A DNA stretch of 64,000 nt, taken from assembly GCA_019459145.1 (NCBI GenBank), contig JAIBEK010000047.1:62001-126000 (forward strand). Direction: 5' to 3'. Source of the stretch: Arenimonas sp. GTDB taxonomy: Bacteria > Pseudomonadota > Alphaproteobacteria > Rhizobiales > Rhizobiaceae. The notes beneath the pieces are model-generated. The model had not been told where the DNA came from. It did no database searches and saw nothing but the letters and a program-made list of their open reading frames with translations. This document shows positions 53,636 to 62,895 of the stretch, piece by piece (the first letter of the stretch is position 1; every line of letters begins with the position of its first letter). A program made the translations under genes and the position numbers.

Positions 53636-55021
53636 TCAGCGGCCATCCACCGTGCGCAGGCCGAACCAGGCATCCTTGACCGCCTCATAATGCTCCTCGG
53701 AGCGATACTCGGCGACGTCCAGCCCCTGGCTCTTGATCGTCAGACGGCCCGATGCCGCCAGCACGCCATAGCTCGCCACGACGGAATTGCGCTGGTAACT
53801 GACAAGGCTTTCCTTGGCCTCGAGCACAGTCTGCTGGGCGTTCAGCACGTCGAGGGTGGTCTTCTGGCCGACATTGCGCTCCTCGATCACGCCTTGCAGC
53901 GCCAGGTTGGCGGCGGACAACTGCTTGCGGGCGGCGGAAATCGCGGCGGTCGCCGCTTCCATCTGCGCATAGGCGGAGGTCACCTGCTGCTGCACGCTGG
54001 CGCGGGCGGAATCGACCTTGATACGCTGTTCGCCGAGCGTTTCCTTAGCCCTGCGGACATTGCCGTATTCCGCGCCGCCCTGGTAGATCGGGATCTTCAG
54101 CTGCGCCGAGACGGTGGCCGAGGTCGCGTCCGAGTTCGAGAAGGAGGGCGGCTCGTTGGTCCAGTTGCGCGCGACATTGCCCTGGACCACGACGCCGGGA
54201 AGAAGCGTGCCTTCGGCGGATTTCACCTGGTAGCCGGCGGCGTCCACGGCGTGCAGGGCTGCCAGCACGTAAGGGTGTTCGCGAATGCCGACGGCGACGG
54301 CCGCATCGACGCTCGGCGGTAGCGCCTTCGTCGCCGGCGCCGGCTGCTTGACGCCCTTGGGTGCCTCGCCGACGACCTGCACATAGGCCGCTTCACTCTG
54401 CTTCAATTGGGCGATCGCCGCGGCGAGCAGCGCCTGGGATCCGGCAAGCTGGGCTTCCGCCTGACTGACATCGGTTCGGGTCCCCTCGCCGACATCGAGG
54501 CGGGCGCGGGCGGCGTTCAACTGTTCCTGGAGAAAGGCCAGGTTCTGCTTGCGGATCACGACGATCTGCTGGTCGCGGGCAACATCGGCATAGGCCTGGG
54601 CGGCGGCGAGAAGGATCGATATCTCCTCGGCCCTCAGGCTCTCGCGGCTGGCGAACACGCCGGATTCGGCGGCCCGGACATTGTTGAGCGTCTGGAAACC
54701 GTCGAAGATCTGCTGGGTGATCGAAATGCCCACGCTTTGCGTGTTGTAGCCAAAGCTCGGGCTGGGCGGCGACGTGATATTGTTGATGCGGGTGGTGGCC
54801 GCCGAGGCCGTGGCGGCAATCTGCGGCCGCATGCCGGCCTTGGCGATGGTGACAGTCTCGTCGGTGGCGCGAAGGGCTGCGCGCACCGCGTTGAGATCCG
54901 GGTTGTTCTCGTAGGCCTTGGCCATCGCGCCGAACAACGTCTCGGCCGATGCCGGCCCGGACGGCAGGACGAGCATGGGCAGGATCGCGGCAGCGAGAGC
55001 GGTTTTCCGAATAAACGTCAC
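53636..55021 (-). CDS. tolC: TolC-family outer-membrane efflux channel
   Basis: 461 aa outer-membrane trimeric channel used by type I secretion and tripartite efflux systems. The signal peptide ends at ASA-E (about residue 27). Two TolC repeats are visible, each with long coiled-coil helices (ESLRAEEISILLAAAQAYAD, and later GVIEERNVGQKTTLDVLNAQ). In type I secretion, ABC and adaptor genes are often elsewhere, as here. A pcm-like gene lies upstream, 253 bp away. Confidence 0.93.
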   Translation of the reverse strand: MTFIRKTALAAAILPMLVLPSGPASAETLFGAMAKAYENNPDLNAVRAALRATDETVTIAKAGMRPQIAATASAATTRINNITSPPSPSFGYNTQSVGISITQQIFDGFQTLNNVRAAESGVFASRESLRAEEISILLAAAQAYADVARDQQIVVIRKQNLAFLQEQLNAARARLDVGEGTRTDVSQAEAQLAGSQALLAAAIAQLKQSEAAYVQVVGEAPKGVKQPAPATKALPPSVDAAVAVGIREHPYVLAALHAVDAAGYQVKSAEGTLLPGVVVQGNVARNWTNEPPSFSNSDATSATVSAQLKIPIYQGGAEYGNVRRAKETLGEQRIKVDSARASVQQQVTSAYAQMEAATAAISAARKQLSAANLALQGVIEERNVGQKTTLDVLNAQQTVLEAKESLVSYQRNSVVASYGVLAASGRLTIKSQGLDVAEYRSEEHYEAVKDAWFGLRTVDGR

Positions 55022-55274
55022 AGGTCACTTCCCATCTGACCGGCGAGCCCACCAGAGTCTCGCCCGATGCGCAGCCGCAGGTCTAGGCACGCGGCAGCGC
55101 ATGAAAACAAACTATGCGGACTTGATGACCCGTCGCAGCCCCAGCCGCAACGGCAGCGGCCGGTCCGAGCCGAAAAACCGCGGGGCCGTTGCGGTTCGGC
55201 AACATTTTCAGTCGCAACTGATTAAATCGCCACCGGGCGCCAATCGCCGTCGGGGAAATGCACCACTGAGGGGA

Positions 55275-55943
55275 TCAGAATACGAATTCGGCAGCCCTGC
55301 GGAAACCCGGCAGCGGCTTGATCGCAGCATTGAAATATTCCGAATACGACCAGGAGCCGCCCGTGCGGATGTAGAGCCGCGCGCGCGCCGCATTGCCGTA
55401 ACCGACCACAGCGACCAGTCGCCCGCCTTCGCGCAGTTGCTCGAGCAGGGCCTGCGGCACCTCTTCGATCGCGCCCTCGACAAAGATCACGTCATAGGGC
55501 GCCTCTGCCGGATAGCCCTTCTCCAGCTCTCCGGTCACCACAGCCACATTGTCGCAACCGAGCTTGGCAAGCGTTGCCGTCGCCTTTGCCGCCAGCGCCT
55601 CATCGCTTTCGACGGCGACCACGGATCCGGCCAGTTCAGACAGAAGGGCTGCCGCATAGCCTGCGCCACAGCCGATGATCAGCACCAGTTCGTCCTTGGT
55701 GATCGCGCCGAGTTGCAGGAGCTTGGCCAGCGGCGACGGCTCCATGACATAGCGGGCGGGCTGGCCGTTTGCCGCGGGTGCGACCTGCATGTCTTCGTCG
55801 ATATAGGCGAGCGGCCGCAGATTGTCCGGCACGAAGGCCTCGCGCGGCACCGACAGGAAGGCGTTCAACACGGAATGGGACGTCACGTCGGTCGTGCGGA
55901 TCTGGTTGTCCACCATCTTGATGCGTGCTGCGGCAAAATCCAT
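55275..55943 (-). CDS. Divergent protein-L-isoaspartate methyltransferase-like protein
   Basis: 222 aa PCMT-family methyltransferase. The start MDFAAARIKMVDNQIRT, PREAFVP and the SAM-binding motif LIIGCGAGYAAALLS (in place of the usual LEIGTGSGY) are recognisable. The standard substrate motif around Gly-Thr-Ser is missing, so true isoaspartate repair is uncertain. The other paralogue (29755) is the canonical one. Its location upstream of tolC on the same strand is, from memory, conserved in rhizobia, suggesting a link with the envelope. The start is the second of two adjacent ATG codons. Confidence 0.85.
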   Translation of the reverse strand: MDFAAARIKMVDNQIRTTDVTSHSVLNAFLSVPREAFVPDNLRPLAYIDEDMQVAPAANGQPARYVMEPSPLAKLLQLGAITKDELVLIIGCGAGYAAALLSELAGSVVAVESDEALAAKATATLAKLGCDNVAVVTGELEKGYPAEAPYDVIFVEGAIEEVPQALLEQLREGGRLVAVVGYGNAARARLYIRTGGSWSYSEYFNAAIKPLPGFRRAAEFVF

Positions 55944-56087
55944 CATGTCAGTCGTCCCACTTGCGGCCGGTTTGTGTCAGCTGTCTTAATTGGAGGCAGC
56001 ACCGCTTTCAAGCGGGGTTGACGCGATGGGAACAGATTATCGCCTCGGCAAGGACCAGGGCGATGCCCTGCCCCGCTGCATCGTCCA

Positions 56088-56417
56088 TCATTCCTCGATC
56101 GAGTAGACGTCCGACTCGCAGAAATCGACCTTGTTGGTCACATCATAGAAGCTGTCGTCCTCGAACACCGCCCGGGTACTGTAGACGCAGGCGTCCGTGC
56201 CGTCGGCAATCGTCAGGCTGCGCGACTTGCCGGCCCACAGGCCTTTCTTGTTCAAAAGTTCGAGGCGCTTGCCATCCTTGCCGACCGGCGTCGCATAGAA
56301 CTTGACGATCATGCGGGAGGTGTTGTTTTCCAGCTTGAAGGCTAGATTTTCCGCATAGGCCGAAAGCGGTGCGAAAACGGTTGCGGCGATCAGGGCAAGA
56401 AAAGCAAATTGGCGCAT
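56088..56417 (-). CDS. Small secreted protein, function unknown
   Basis: 109 aa with a clear signal peptide (MRQFAFLALIAATVFAPLSAYA, cleaved before ENLAF). The mature part is about 87 aa of beta-type sequence (FKLENNTSRMIVKFYATPVGK) with two Cys residues that could form a disulphide. I do not recognise a named family. The ATG at 56417 is decided by the signal peptide; the frame runs to 56636 through the tRNA-Cys. It is probably periplasmic. Confidence 0.75.
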   Translation of the reverse strand: MRQFAFLALIAATVFAPLSAYAENLAFKLENNTSRMIVKFYATPVGKDGKRLELLNKKGLWAGKSRSLTIADGTDACVYSTRAVFEDDSFYDVTNKVDFCESDVYSIEE

Positions 56418-56576
56418 TGTGTCGGCTCCCGGTTGATACCGAAGCAGATCTAGCCGAGCGGCGGTTCCGCGCAACGAGCAGGATCGACCAAAACTGCGCC
56501 GATCGCCCAGCCGAAGCCGGTCAGCCCAGTTTTGGCCGCACGAAGCCGGCCCGGTCGATCGTCTGGAAGGAGAGAG

Positions 56577-56650
56577 TGGAGGCCTCGCCCGGAATCGAAC
56601 CGGGGTGCAAGGATTTGCAGTCCTCTGCGTAACCACTCCGCCACGAGGCC
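56577..56650 (-). tRNA. tRNA-Cys (anticodon GCA)
   Basis: 74 nt with encoded CCA. The acceptor is GGCCTCG/CGAGGCC, the anticodon stem-loop is AGGAC-TGCAAAT-CCT with anticodon GCA, and the T arm is CCGG-TTCGATT-CCGG. Discriminator T. All cloverleaf stems pair. Confidence 0.96.
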
Positions 56651-56793
56651 GTCCGTCTGCTTAAAAGCGAGTGGTGGGCGGCGTTTAGAACGGATCGAGT
56701 GAGAGCGCAAGGGGCTTAGCGCCCCTCGCCCGCGAAATTTTGCGAAGGGGGGACCGTGAAGCCGCGCCGCCGGCGATTGCGGCGATGATCGGC

Positions 56794-57081
56794 TCAAGGC
56801 TTGCCGGCGCGATGAACCGTCGGATAGCGCTTGCGCCACCAGATCGCCAGACGCCGCCGGCGCCGGCGCACGCTCGCCAGGTCATGGGACAGGACAAACA
56901 GGCCGAGCGGCACCATCCAGAAGCCGAGCACGGGGAGGAATCCCAGAAGGCCACCGCCGATCAGCGCCGACCCGGCCACGATCCGGCCGGCCTTGTTGCG
57001 CGGAAAAGGCAACTCGAACCGCCCCAGCACGATGCGGCCCCGCTCGGCGTCTATATAGTGTCTGCGTTTCTGGCTGGCCAT
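56794..57081 (-). CDS. Small membrane protein, function unknown
   Basis: 95 aa. An N-terminal basic segment (MASQKRRHYIDAERGRIVL) is followed by two hydrophobic helices (about residues 33-49 and 50-66, GRIVAGSALIGGGLLGF, then LPVLGFWMVPLGLFVL). A strongly basic tail (VRRRRRRLAIWWRKR) follows. Two-helix inner-membrane topology with cytoplasmic ends is likely. No family recognised. It lies between tRNA-Cys and tRNA-Asn. The intact frame and the ATG at 57081 support it. Confidence 0.7.
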   Translation of the reverse strand: MASQKRRHYIDAERGRIVLGRFELPFPRNKAGRIVAGSALIGGGLLGFLPVLGFWMVPLGLFVLSHDLASVRRRRRRLAIWWRKRYPTVHRAGKP

Positions 57082-57186
57082 TCAAATCCCTTGCAAAACC
57101 TGGGAAAGCGCAGCCTGCCCGGTCCGCCAAAACATGGGATGCCCACAGAATAAAGCAAGGCTCCGACATTTTTTTTGAAAAATCGC

Positions 57187-57215
57187 TTGGCAAATCGACC
57201 GGGCATTTGTATTAC
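57187..57215 (+). promoter_or_regulatory. Promoter of tRNA-Asn
   Basis: TTGGCA (57187-57192), a 17 bp spacer and TATTAC (57210-57215), followed by a C-rich discriminator, 28 bp before the tRNA. Confidence 0.6.
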
Positions 57216-57242
57216 CCCGCTCACACCGCGCCAAGCGGCTGT

Positions 57243-57317
57243 TCCCTGGTAGCTCAGCGGTAGAGCATTCGACTGTTAATCGACAGGTCGCCGGTTCGAA
57301 TCCGGCCCGGGGAGCCA
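57243..57317 (+). tRNA. tRNA-Asn (anticodon GTT)
   Basis: 75 nt with encoded CCA. The acceptor is TCCCTGG/CCGGGGA, the anticodon loop CTGTTAA has anticodon GTT, and the T arm is GCCGG-TTCGAAT-CCGGC. The terminator follows within 10 bp. Confidence 0.96.
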
Positions 57318-57325
57318 TAGAATTC

Positions 57326-57357
57326 AAGGCCTGCGCCGAAACAGCGCAGGCCTTTTT
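57326..57357 (+). terminator. Terminator of tRNA-Asn
   Basis: AAGGCCTGCGC (57326-57336) and GCGCAGGCCTT (57344-57354), a perfect 11 bp stem with a 7 nt loop, followed by TTT. Confidence 0.9.
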
Positions 57358-57466
57358 CGTTTTGGCCATCGCGTTCAAACGACGCTTCGACGCCCAGCGA
57401 AACCCTGTCTTCATTTTTGCCTGTTATCTCCACCGACATAATGGTCGATATCAGGAGAAAATTCAT

Positions 57467-57691
57467 ATGTGGCTCCAGCTTCATGACGGGGACGGTTTTC
57501 CCTTTTTTGTGAACATGGACAATGTCGTCGATTTTCGTTGGTATGAGCGTGAGAAATACACCTGCCTGCTGACGACCGCCCCGGTCGCCGAGAAACTGCA
57601 TCGCCTGTTCGTGCGCGAAAGCGCGGCGCAGATCATGCAGATGATCAATGCCGAGAAAATGCGTCATTCCAAGCTCGCGGTCGCGTCCTGA
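57467..57691 (+). CDS. Small hypothetical protein
   Basis: 74 aa soluble protein beginning MWLQLHDGDGFPFFV. The ATG at 57467 has a clear AGGAGA site, and upstream in-frame starts reach into the tRNA terminator, so they are rejected. The N-terminal half resembles small beta-strand proteins, the C-terminal half is helical (RLFVRESAAQIMQMI). Function is unknown. It lies between tRNA-Asn and phr. Confidence 0.7.
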   Translation: MWLQLHDGDGFPFFVNMDNVVDFRWYEREKYTCLLTTAPVAEKLHRLFVRESAAQIMQMINAEKMRHSKLAVAS

Positions 57692-57836
57692 CGGACGCAA
57701 GTGGCCGTAGACCCCCGGCTTTCCGGTTCCCGAGGAAGGCCAAACCTCCACCGGCGGCAGTGAATTCGCCTCGCCGGTGAACCTGCGCGTGGCTTTTGAC
57801 GTAGTGACCGAGACAACAGCAGTTTCGGAATGATCA

Positions 57837-59297
57837 ATGCCCGACAGCCATGATACCCCCGTCCTCCTCTGGTTTCGCAGGAATCTTCGACTTGGCGACA
57901 ATCTGGCACTGGCCTGTGCCGCCGAAAGCGGCCGCCCCGTCATTCCCGTCTACATTCTCGAGCCGTCCGGCTCGGGCAACGGCCCGCTCGGCGCGGCCCA
58001 ATCCTGGTGGCTGCATCATTCCCTGCAAGCGCTTGACGCAGCGCTGACGCGGATCGGTAGCCGGCTGATCCTGCGTCAGGGCCACGCGGACGAGGTGTTG
58101 GGCGCGCTGATCGCCGAAACGGGGGCCACGCATGTGTTCTGGAACCGGCGCTATGATCCGGCCGGCATCGCGGTAGATTCTCCGCTGAAGGAAGAAATGA
58201 CCCGCAGCGGGCTGACCGTGCGCAGTTTCTTCGGCCAATTGCTGCACGAACCATCCCGGCTGAAAACCGGCGCCGGCGGACACTACCGGGTCTATACGCC
58301 GTTCTGGCGGGCCTTGGAGGCGTCGGGAGAACCGGCCGAACCGGTTGCCGCACCCACGGCGCTTGCCGCGCCGGACATATGGCCGGCCTCGGAACAACTG
58401 GCGACGTGGGCGCTGCTGCCGACGAAGCCGGACTGGGCAGGAGCGTTTTCCACCGTCTGGACGCCCGGCGAGGACGGCGCACGGCAAAGGCTCGATCACT
58501 TCATCGACACGGGCCTTGCCGGCTACAAGGCCAAGCGCGACTTTCCGGCCCTACCCCACACCTCCATGCTCTCGCCGCATCTGGCGCTCGGCGAAATCTC
58601 GCCGGCGACCGTTTGGCACGCGACGCGAGGCCTGAACGACCGCATCGCCGCCGAAGACGTGATTCATTTTCGCAAGGAGCTCGCCTGGCGCGATTTCTCC
58701 TACCATCTGCTCTATCACTTCCCGGAACTCGACAGGGAGAACTGGAACGCGCGATTCGACGCCTTCCCCTGGCAGGATGCGCCCGACCTGCTGGAGTGCT
58801 GGCAGCGCGGACAGACCGGCTATCCGATCGTCGATGCCGGCATGCGCCAGCTTTGGCGCCACGGTACGATGCACAATCGGGTGCGGATGATCGTCGCTTC
58901 CTTCCTGATCAAGAACCTGATGATCGACTGGCGCCACGGCGAGCGCTGGTTCCGCGACACGCTGGTCGATGCCGATCCCGCCTCGAATGCGGCCAGCTGG
59001 CAATGGGTGGCGGGCTCAGGCGCGGACGCCGCGCCCTTCTTCCGCATCTTCAATCCGATCAGCCAGGGCGAGAAATTCGACGTCAACGGCGATTATGTGC
59101 GAGCCTTCGTTCCGGAACTCAAGGACATGCCGAACAGCTTCATCCACCGACCGTTCGAGGCCCCGCCCATGGTCCTCGCGCAAGCCGGCGTGAAGCTTGG
59201 GGAGACCTATCCCCTGCCGATCGTCGACCACAAGGTTGCGCGCAACCGGGCCATGGCAGCCTACCAGGCGCTGCCGCGACCGGACGACGCCGCCTGA
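57837..59297 (+). CDS. phr: Deoxyribodipyrimidine photolyase (class I)
   Basis: 486 aa FAD-dependent DNA repair enzyme that splits pyrimidine dimers with light. It begins with the antenna domain (VLLWFRRNLRLGDNLAL). The FAD domain contains the signature GMRQLWRHGTMHNRVRMIV in two halves, NLMIDWRHGERWFRDTL, and WQWVAGSGADAAPFFRIFNP. The family length of about 470 aa matches. It is likely monocistronic. Confidence 0.95.
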   Translation: MPDSHDTPVLLWFRRNLRLGDNLALACAAESGRPVIPVYILEPSGSGNGPLGAAQSWWLHHSLQALDAALTRIGSRLILRQGHADEVLGALIAETGATHVFWNRRYDPAGIAVDSPLKEEMTRSGLTVRSFFGQLLHEPSRLKTGAGGHYRVYTPFWRALEASGEPAEPVAAPTALAAPDIWPASEQLATWALLPTKPDWAGAFSTVWTPGEDGARQRLDHFIDTGLAGYKAKRDFPALPHTSMLSPHLALGEISPATVWHATRGLNDRIAAEDVIHFRKELAWRDFSYHLLYHFPELDRENWNARFDAFPWQDAPDLLECWQRGQTGYPIVDAGMRQLWRHGTMHNRVRMIVASFLIKNLMIDWRHGERWFRDTLVDADPASNAASWQWVAGSGADAAPFFRIFNPISQGEKFDVNGDYVRAFVPELKDMPNSFIHRPFEAPPMVLAQAGVKLGETYPLPIVDHKVARNRAMAAYQALPRPDDAA

Positions 59298-59500
59298 CCC
59301 GCACCGCCCGTTCCGCACAATTCCTGGCGGCGAAAGCCCCGATCCGGCCGCAGCGAACCGGGCGGGACGGACCGTCCTGTTTGTCGTCTGGCATGGTTTT
59401 CCTCAAGCCACCGAAAGGTTGAAAACCGTTTCCTTGCCTTTGAGCGCTTGTGCCCGGAAAAGTCGCCGCTTAATCTTCTGGCAAAGAGAAGGCAGATCCG

Positions 59501-60541
59501 ATGACATTCCATCCATCCGTTCTCGAGGCAATCGGCAACACGCCGCTGATCCGGCTGAAGGCCGCATCCCAGGCGACCGGCTGCACCATCCTCGGCAAGG
59601 CGGAGTTTCTCAATCCCGGCCAGTCGGTCAAGGATCGCGCCGCGCTGTTCATCATCCGCGACGCCGAGCGGCGCGGCCTTTTGCGTCCCGGCGGGGTGAT
59701 CGTCGAGGGAACGGCCGGCAATACCGGCATCGGCCTGACGCTGGTTGCCAAGGCGCTCGGCTATCGCACCGTGATCGTCATTCCCGAAACGCAGAGCCAG
59801 GAAAAGAAGGATGCGCTGAGGCTGCTCGGCGCCGAACTCGTAGAAGTCCCGGCCGTGCCCTACAAGAACCCCAACAACTATGTGAAGCTCTCCGGACGGC
59901 TGGCCGCGGAACTGGCCAAGAGCGAACCGAACGGAGCGATCTGGGCCAACCAGTTCGACAATACCGTCAACCGCGACGCCCACATCGCCACCACCGCCCG
60001 CGAGATCTACGAGCAGACCGGCGGCGAGGTCGACGGCTTCATCTGCGCGGTGGGTTCCGGCGGCACGCTGGCCGGCACCGGCATGGGGCTTCGCCGGCTG
60101 AAATCCGAAGTGAAGATCGGCATTGCCGATCCGGAAGGGGCGGCACTTTATGAATACTACAAGAACGGCGCGCTGAAATCGTCAGGCTCGTCGATTACCG
60201 AGGGCATCGGCCAGGGCCGCATCACCGCCAATCTGGAAGGTTTTACCCCCGACTACGCCTACCAGATCCCGGATGCCGAAGCGCTCGACATCGTCTTCGA
60301 CCTGGTCGAGAACGAAGGCCTGTGCCTCGGCGGCTCCTCCGGCATCAACATCGCCGGCGCCATCCGCCTTGCGCGCGACCTCGGACCGGGCCATACCGTC
60401 GTCACCGTGCTGTGCGACTACGGCAACCGATACCAGTCCAAGCTGTTCAATCCGGACTTCCTGCGCTCCAAGCAGTTGCCCGTACCGGCCTGGATCGAGA
60501 AAAAGACCGAGTTCGCGGTGCCCTTCGAACCGACCGAGTGA
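59501..60541 (+). CDS. cysK: Cysteine synthase A
   Basis: 346 aa PLP enzyme making L-cysteine from O-acetylserine and sulfide. The PLP lysine is Lys44 in PGQSVKDRA; TAGNTGIGL binds substrate, and VGSGGTLAGTG binds the PLP phosphate. It is about 25 residues longer than E. coli CysK (323 aa), the extra part at the C-terminus (DFLRSKQLPVPAWIEKKTE). The AlaX and rhodanese genes follow on the same strand within 21 bp, suggesting a sulfur/cysteine operon. Confidence 0.95.
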   Translation: MTFHPSVLEAIGNTPLIRLKAASQATGCTILGKAEFLNPGQSVKDRAALFIIRDAERRGLLRPGGVIVEGTAGNTGIGLTLVAKALGYRTVIVIPETQSQEKKDALRLLGAELVEVPAVPYKNPNNYVKLSGRLAAELAKSEPNGAIWANQFDNTVNRDAHIATTAREIYEQTGGEVDGFICAVGSGGTLAGTGMGLRRLKSEVKIGIADPEGAALYEYYKNGALKSSGSSITEGIGQGRITANLEGFTPDYAYQIPDAEALDIVFDLVENEGLCLGGSSGINIAGAIRLARDLGPGHTVVTVLCDYGNRYQSKLFNPDFLRSKQLPVPAWIEKKTEFAVPFEPTE

Positions 60542-60546
60542 GAGCC

Positions 60547-61284
60547 ATGCCGACCACCGCCCTCTACCGCGACGACTTCTATCTTGCCACTGCCGAGGGC
60601 GTCGTCACCCGAATCCACGAAGACGGCGCGATCGAGCTCGACCAGACCTGCTTCTATGCGACATCCGGCGGCCAGCCGGGCGATACAGGCCTGCTCGAGC
60701 GGGCCGATGGCTCGAAGATCGAGATTGCCCTCACCCGTCACGGCGAGACGAAGGACATCATCCTGCATCAGCCGGCCGACAATCAGCCTGTTCCCTTACT
60801 TGGCGAAAAGCTGGTACTGCATGTCGACTGGCCGCGCCGCTACAAGCTGATGCGCATGCACACCGCCTGTCACCTGCTGTCCGTCGTCTGCCCTTATCCG
60901 ATCACCGGCGCCGCCGTCGGTGAGGATGAGAGCCGCGTCGACTTCGACATGGGCGAGACGATCGACAAGGACCAGGTGACCGCCGACATGATGCGGCTCG
61001 TCGGCGAGAACCATCCGGTCTTCCTGAAGTGGATCACCGACGAGGAGCTTGCCGCCAACCCCTTGATCGTCAAGTCGAAGAATGTCCGTCCACCGATCGG
61101 CATGGGACGCGTCAGCCTGGTGTGCATCGGCGAGAATTCGAGCGTTGACAGTCAGCCCTGCGGCGGCACACATGTCTCGGAGACCCAGGAGGTCGGGGCG
61201 ATTCACATCGCCAAAATCGAGAAAAAAGGCAAGGAGAACCGCCGGTTCCGCATTCGTTTCGGCACCCCGGAAACCTTGGCCTGA
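60547..61284 (+). CDS. Alanyl-tRNA editing protein (AlaX-type)
   Basis: 245 aa free-standing homologue of the AlaRS editing domain, which deacylates mischarged tRNA-Ala (Ser- or Gly-tRNA-Ala). Zinc ligands are HTACH in LMRMHTACHLLSVV and Cys/His in QPCGGTHVSET. The ATG at 60547 is 5 bp after the cysK stop; the frame extends into cysK and was trimmed. It is likely cotranscribed with cysK and the rhodanese gene. Confidence 0.92.
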   Translation: MPTTALYRDDFYLATAEGVVTRIHEDGAIELDQTCFYATSGGQPGDTGLLERADGSKIEIALTRHGETKDIILHQPADNQPVPLLGEKLVLHVDWPRRYKLMRMHTACHLLSVVCPYPITGAAVGEDESRVDFDMGETIDKDQVTADMMRLVGENHPVFLKWITDEELAANPLIVKSKNVRPPIGMGRVSLVCIGENSSVDSQPCGGTHVSETQEVGAIHIAKIEKKGKENRRFRIRFGTPETLA

Positions 61285-61305
61285 CATAAGCATTGGGAGA
61301 AGCGC

Positions 61306-62739
61306 ATGGCCGCGGAGAGAAGCCGTTTCGTCGTATCCGCCGACTGGGTGGAAAAGCAGCTCGGCGCACCGGAATTCAGGATCGTCGACGCATCCTGGTA
61401 CCTGCCGGCGCAGAACCGCAACGGCGCGGTCGAGTATGCGTCGGGGCACATTCCCGGCGCCGTCTTCTTCGACCAGGACGCGATCGCCGACCAGACCACC
61501 GGTCTGCCCCATTCCCTGCTGTCGCCGGCCAAGTTCGCCGAGGAAATGGGCCTGCTCGGCATTTCCGTGACCGACACCATAGTCGTCTATGACGGCCCCG
61601 GCTTCTTCTCGGCGCCGCGCGCCTGGTGGATGCTGCGGGTCATGGGAGCCCGCAAGGTCTACGTCCTCGACGGCGGCATCGACGCGTGGAAGGCCGAAGG
61701 CCGGCCTTTGGAGACCGACCTTCCGGAGCCGGCACCCGTCACCTTCGACTTCGACTTCGATCGCAGCCGCGTCACCTCCTTCGCCGAAATGCGCGACATC
61801 GCCGACAGGGGCGTTCGCCAGATCGCCGATGCAAGGCCTGCCGGCCGATTTACCGGTGAAGAGGCCGAGCCGCGCGAAGGCATGCGCTCCGGTCACATCC
61901 CCGGCGCCCGCAGCGTTCCCGCCTCCTCGCTCTCCGAGAACGGCCACCTCAAGGACCTGCCGACGCTGCGTTCGATCTTCACCGAGGCCGGGATCGATTT
62001 GAGCCAGCCGGTCATTACCAGCTGTGGATCGGGGGTGACCGCCGCCGTGGTCACGCTGGCACTGGAGTCGCTCGGCCATACCGACAATTCGCTCTATGAC
62101 GGCTCGTGGTCCGAATGGGGCGGGCGCGACGATACGCCGGTGGCGACGGGTCCTGCCGAGCGCGTGCCGACCACCGCGCATGGGCCGCTGACCGCCCATG
62201 TCACGCGGCTCGAAATGACCGCGCCGCCCAAGGCCAGCCTGCCGATCCCGGTCAATATCCAGACGGCGATCATGCGCACCCATGAGATCCCCGTGCCGTT
62301 CTACCGCTTCCTGCAGCGCCAGGTCGGCGCGCGCTGGCACTGGTACCAGCGCCTGCGGATGAGCGAAGGCGAACTGAAAGCGAACATCCACGCGCCCAAG
62401 GTCACCATTTCGGTGCTCTACGTGAACGGCGCCCCGGCCGGGTTCTACGAACTCAGCCAGGAAAGCGAGGAACTGGTCGAGCTCTCCTATTTCGGCCTGT
62501 TCGAGCACGCGCTCGGCCTGGGGCTCGGCAAATGGTTTCTGCTCCAGGCGCTCTATGCGGCCTGGCAGTCCAACCCGCAGAAGGTCTCCGTCACGACCAA
62601 CACGCTCGACCATCCGCGGGCGCTGCAGCTCTATCAACAGTTCGGTTTCTCGCCGGTCGAGACCTATGAAGCCCTGGTCGATCCGCTGAGCGAGCAGGAA
62701 CTGTTGCAGATGCTGCGCCGCGACGGCGCGGCGCTCTAA
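61306..62739 (+). CDS. 3-mercaptopyruvate sulfurtransferase-like rhodanese fused to a GNAT acetyltransferase
   Basis: 477 aa fusion. Residues 1 to about 283 form two rhodanese domains; the second has the active-site loop CGSGVTA with Cys240, the 3-mercaptopyruvate sulfurtransferase pattern. After a short linker (VPTTAHGPL), residues about 300-477 form a GNAT fold with the acetyl-CoA motif GLGLGKWFLLQALY and the later VTTNTLDHPRALQLYQQFGF. From memory these are two separate neighbouring genes in other rhizobia. The frame is continuous, so either the genes are fused in this strain or a stop was lost. It ends the cysK-alaX run. Confidence 0.88.
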   Translation: MAAERSRFVVSADWVEKQLGAPEFRIVDASWYLPAQNRNGAVEYASGHIPGAVFFDQDAIADQTTGLPHSLLSPAKFAEEMGLLGISVTDTIVVYDGPGFFSAPRAWWMLRVMGARKVYVLDGGIDAWKAEGRPLETDLPEPAPVTFDFDFDRSRVTSFAEMRDIADRGVRQIADARPAGRFTGEEAEPREGMRSGHIPGARSVPASSLSENGHLKDLPTLRSIFTEAGIDLSQPVITSCGSGVTAAVVTLALESLGHTDNSLYDGSWSEWGGRDDTPVATGPAERVPTTAHGPLTAHVTRLEMTAPPKASLPIPVNIQTAIMRTHEIPVPFYRFLQRQVGARWHWYQRLRMSEGELKANIHAPKVTISVLYVNGAPAGFYELSQESEELVELSYFGLFEHALGLGLGKWFLLQALYAAWQSNPQKVSVTTNTLDHPRALQLYQQFGFSPVETYEALVDPLSEQELLQMLRRDGAAL

Positions 62740-62895
62740 GGCCGGACCAGCCTTCCCTTTAGGCAATTGCGCCCGGCGTTCTCTTTGAAAATGCCGGGCG
62801 GAGCCGGGATCGGATCCGTGCCACGCGGCAGGAATCGGGTGGCCGGACGTCGTCGCCCACTGCATGGTCGCCGCATCGAAGCGGAGACGACCCCC

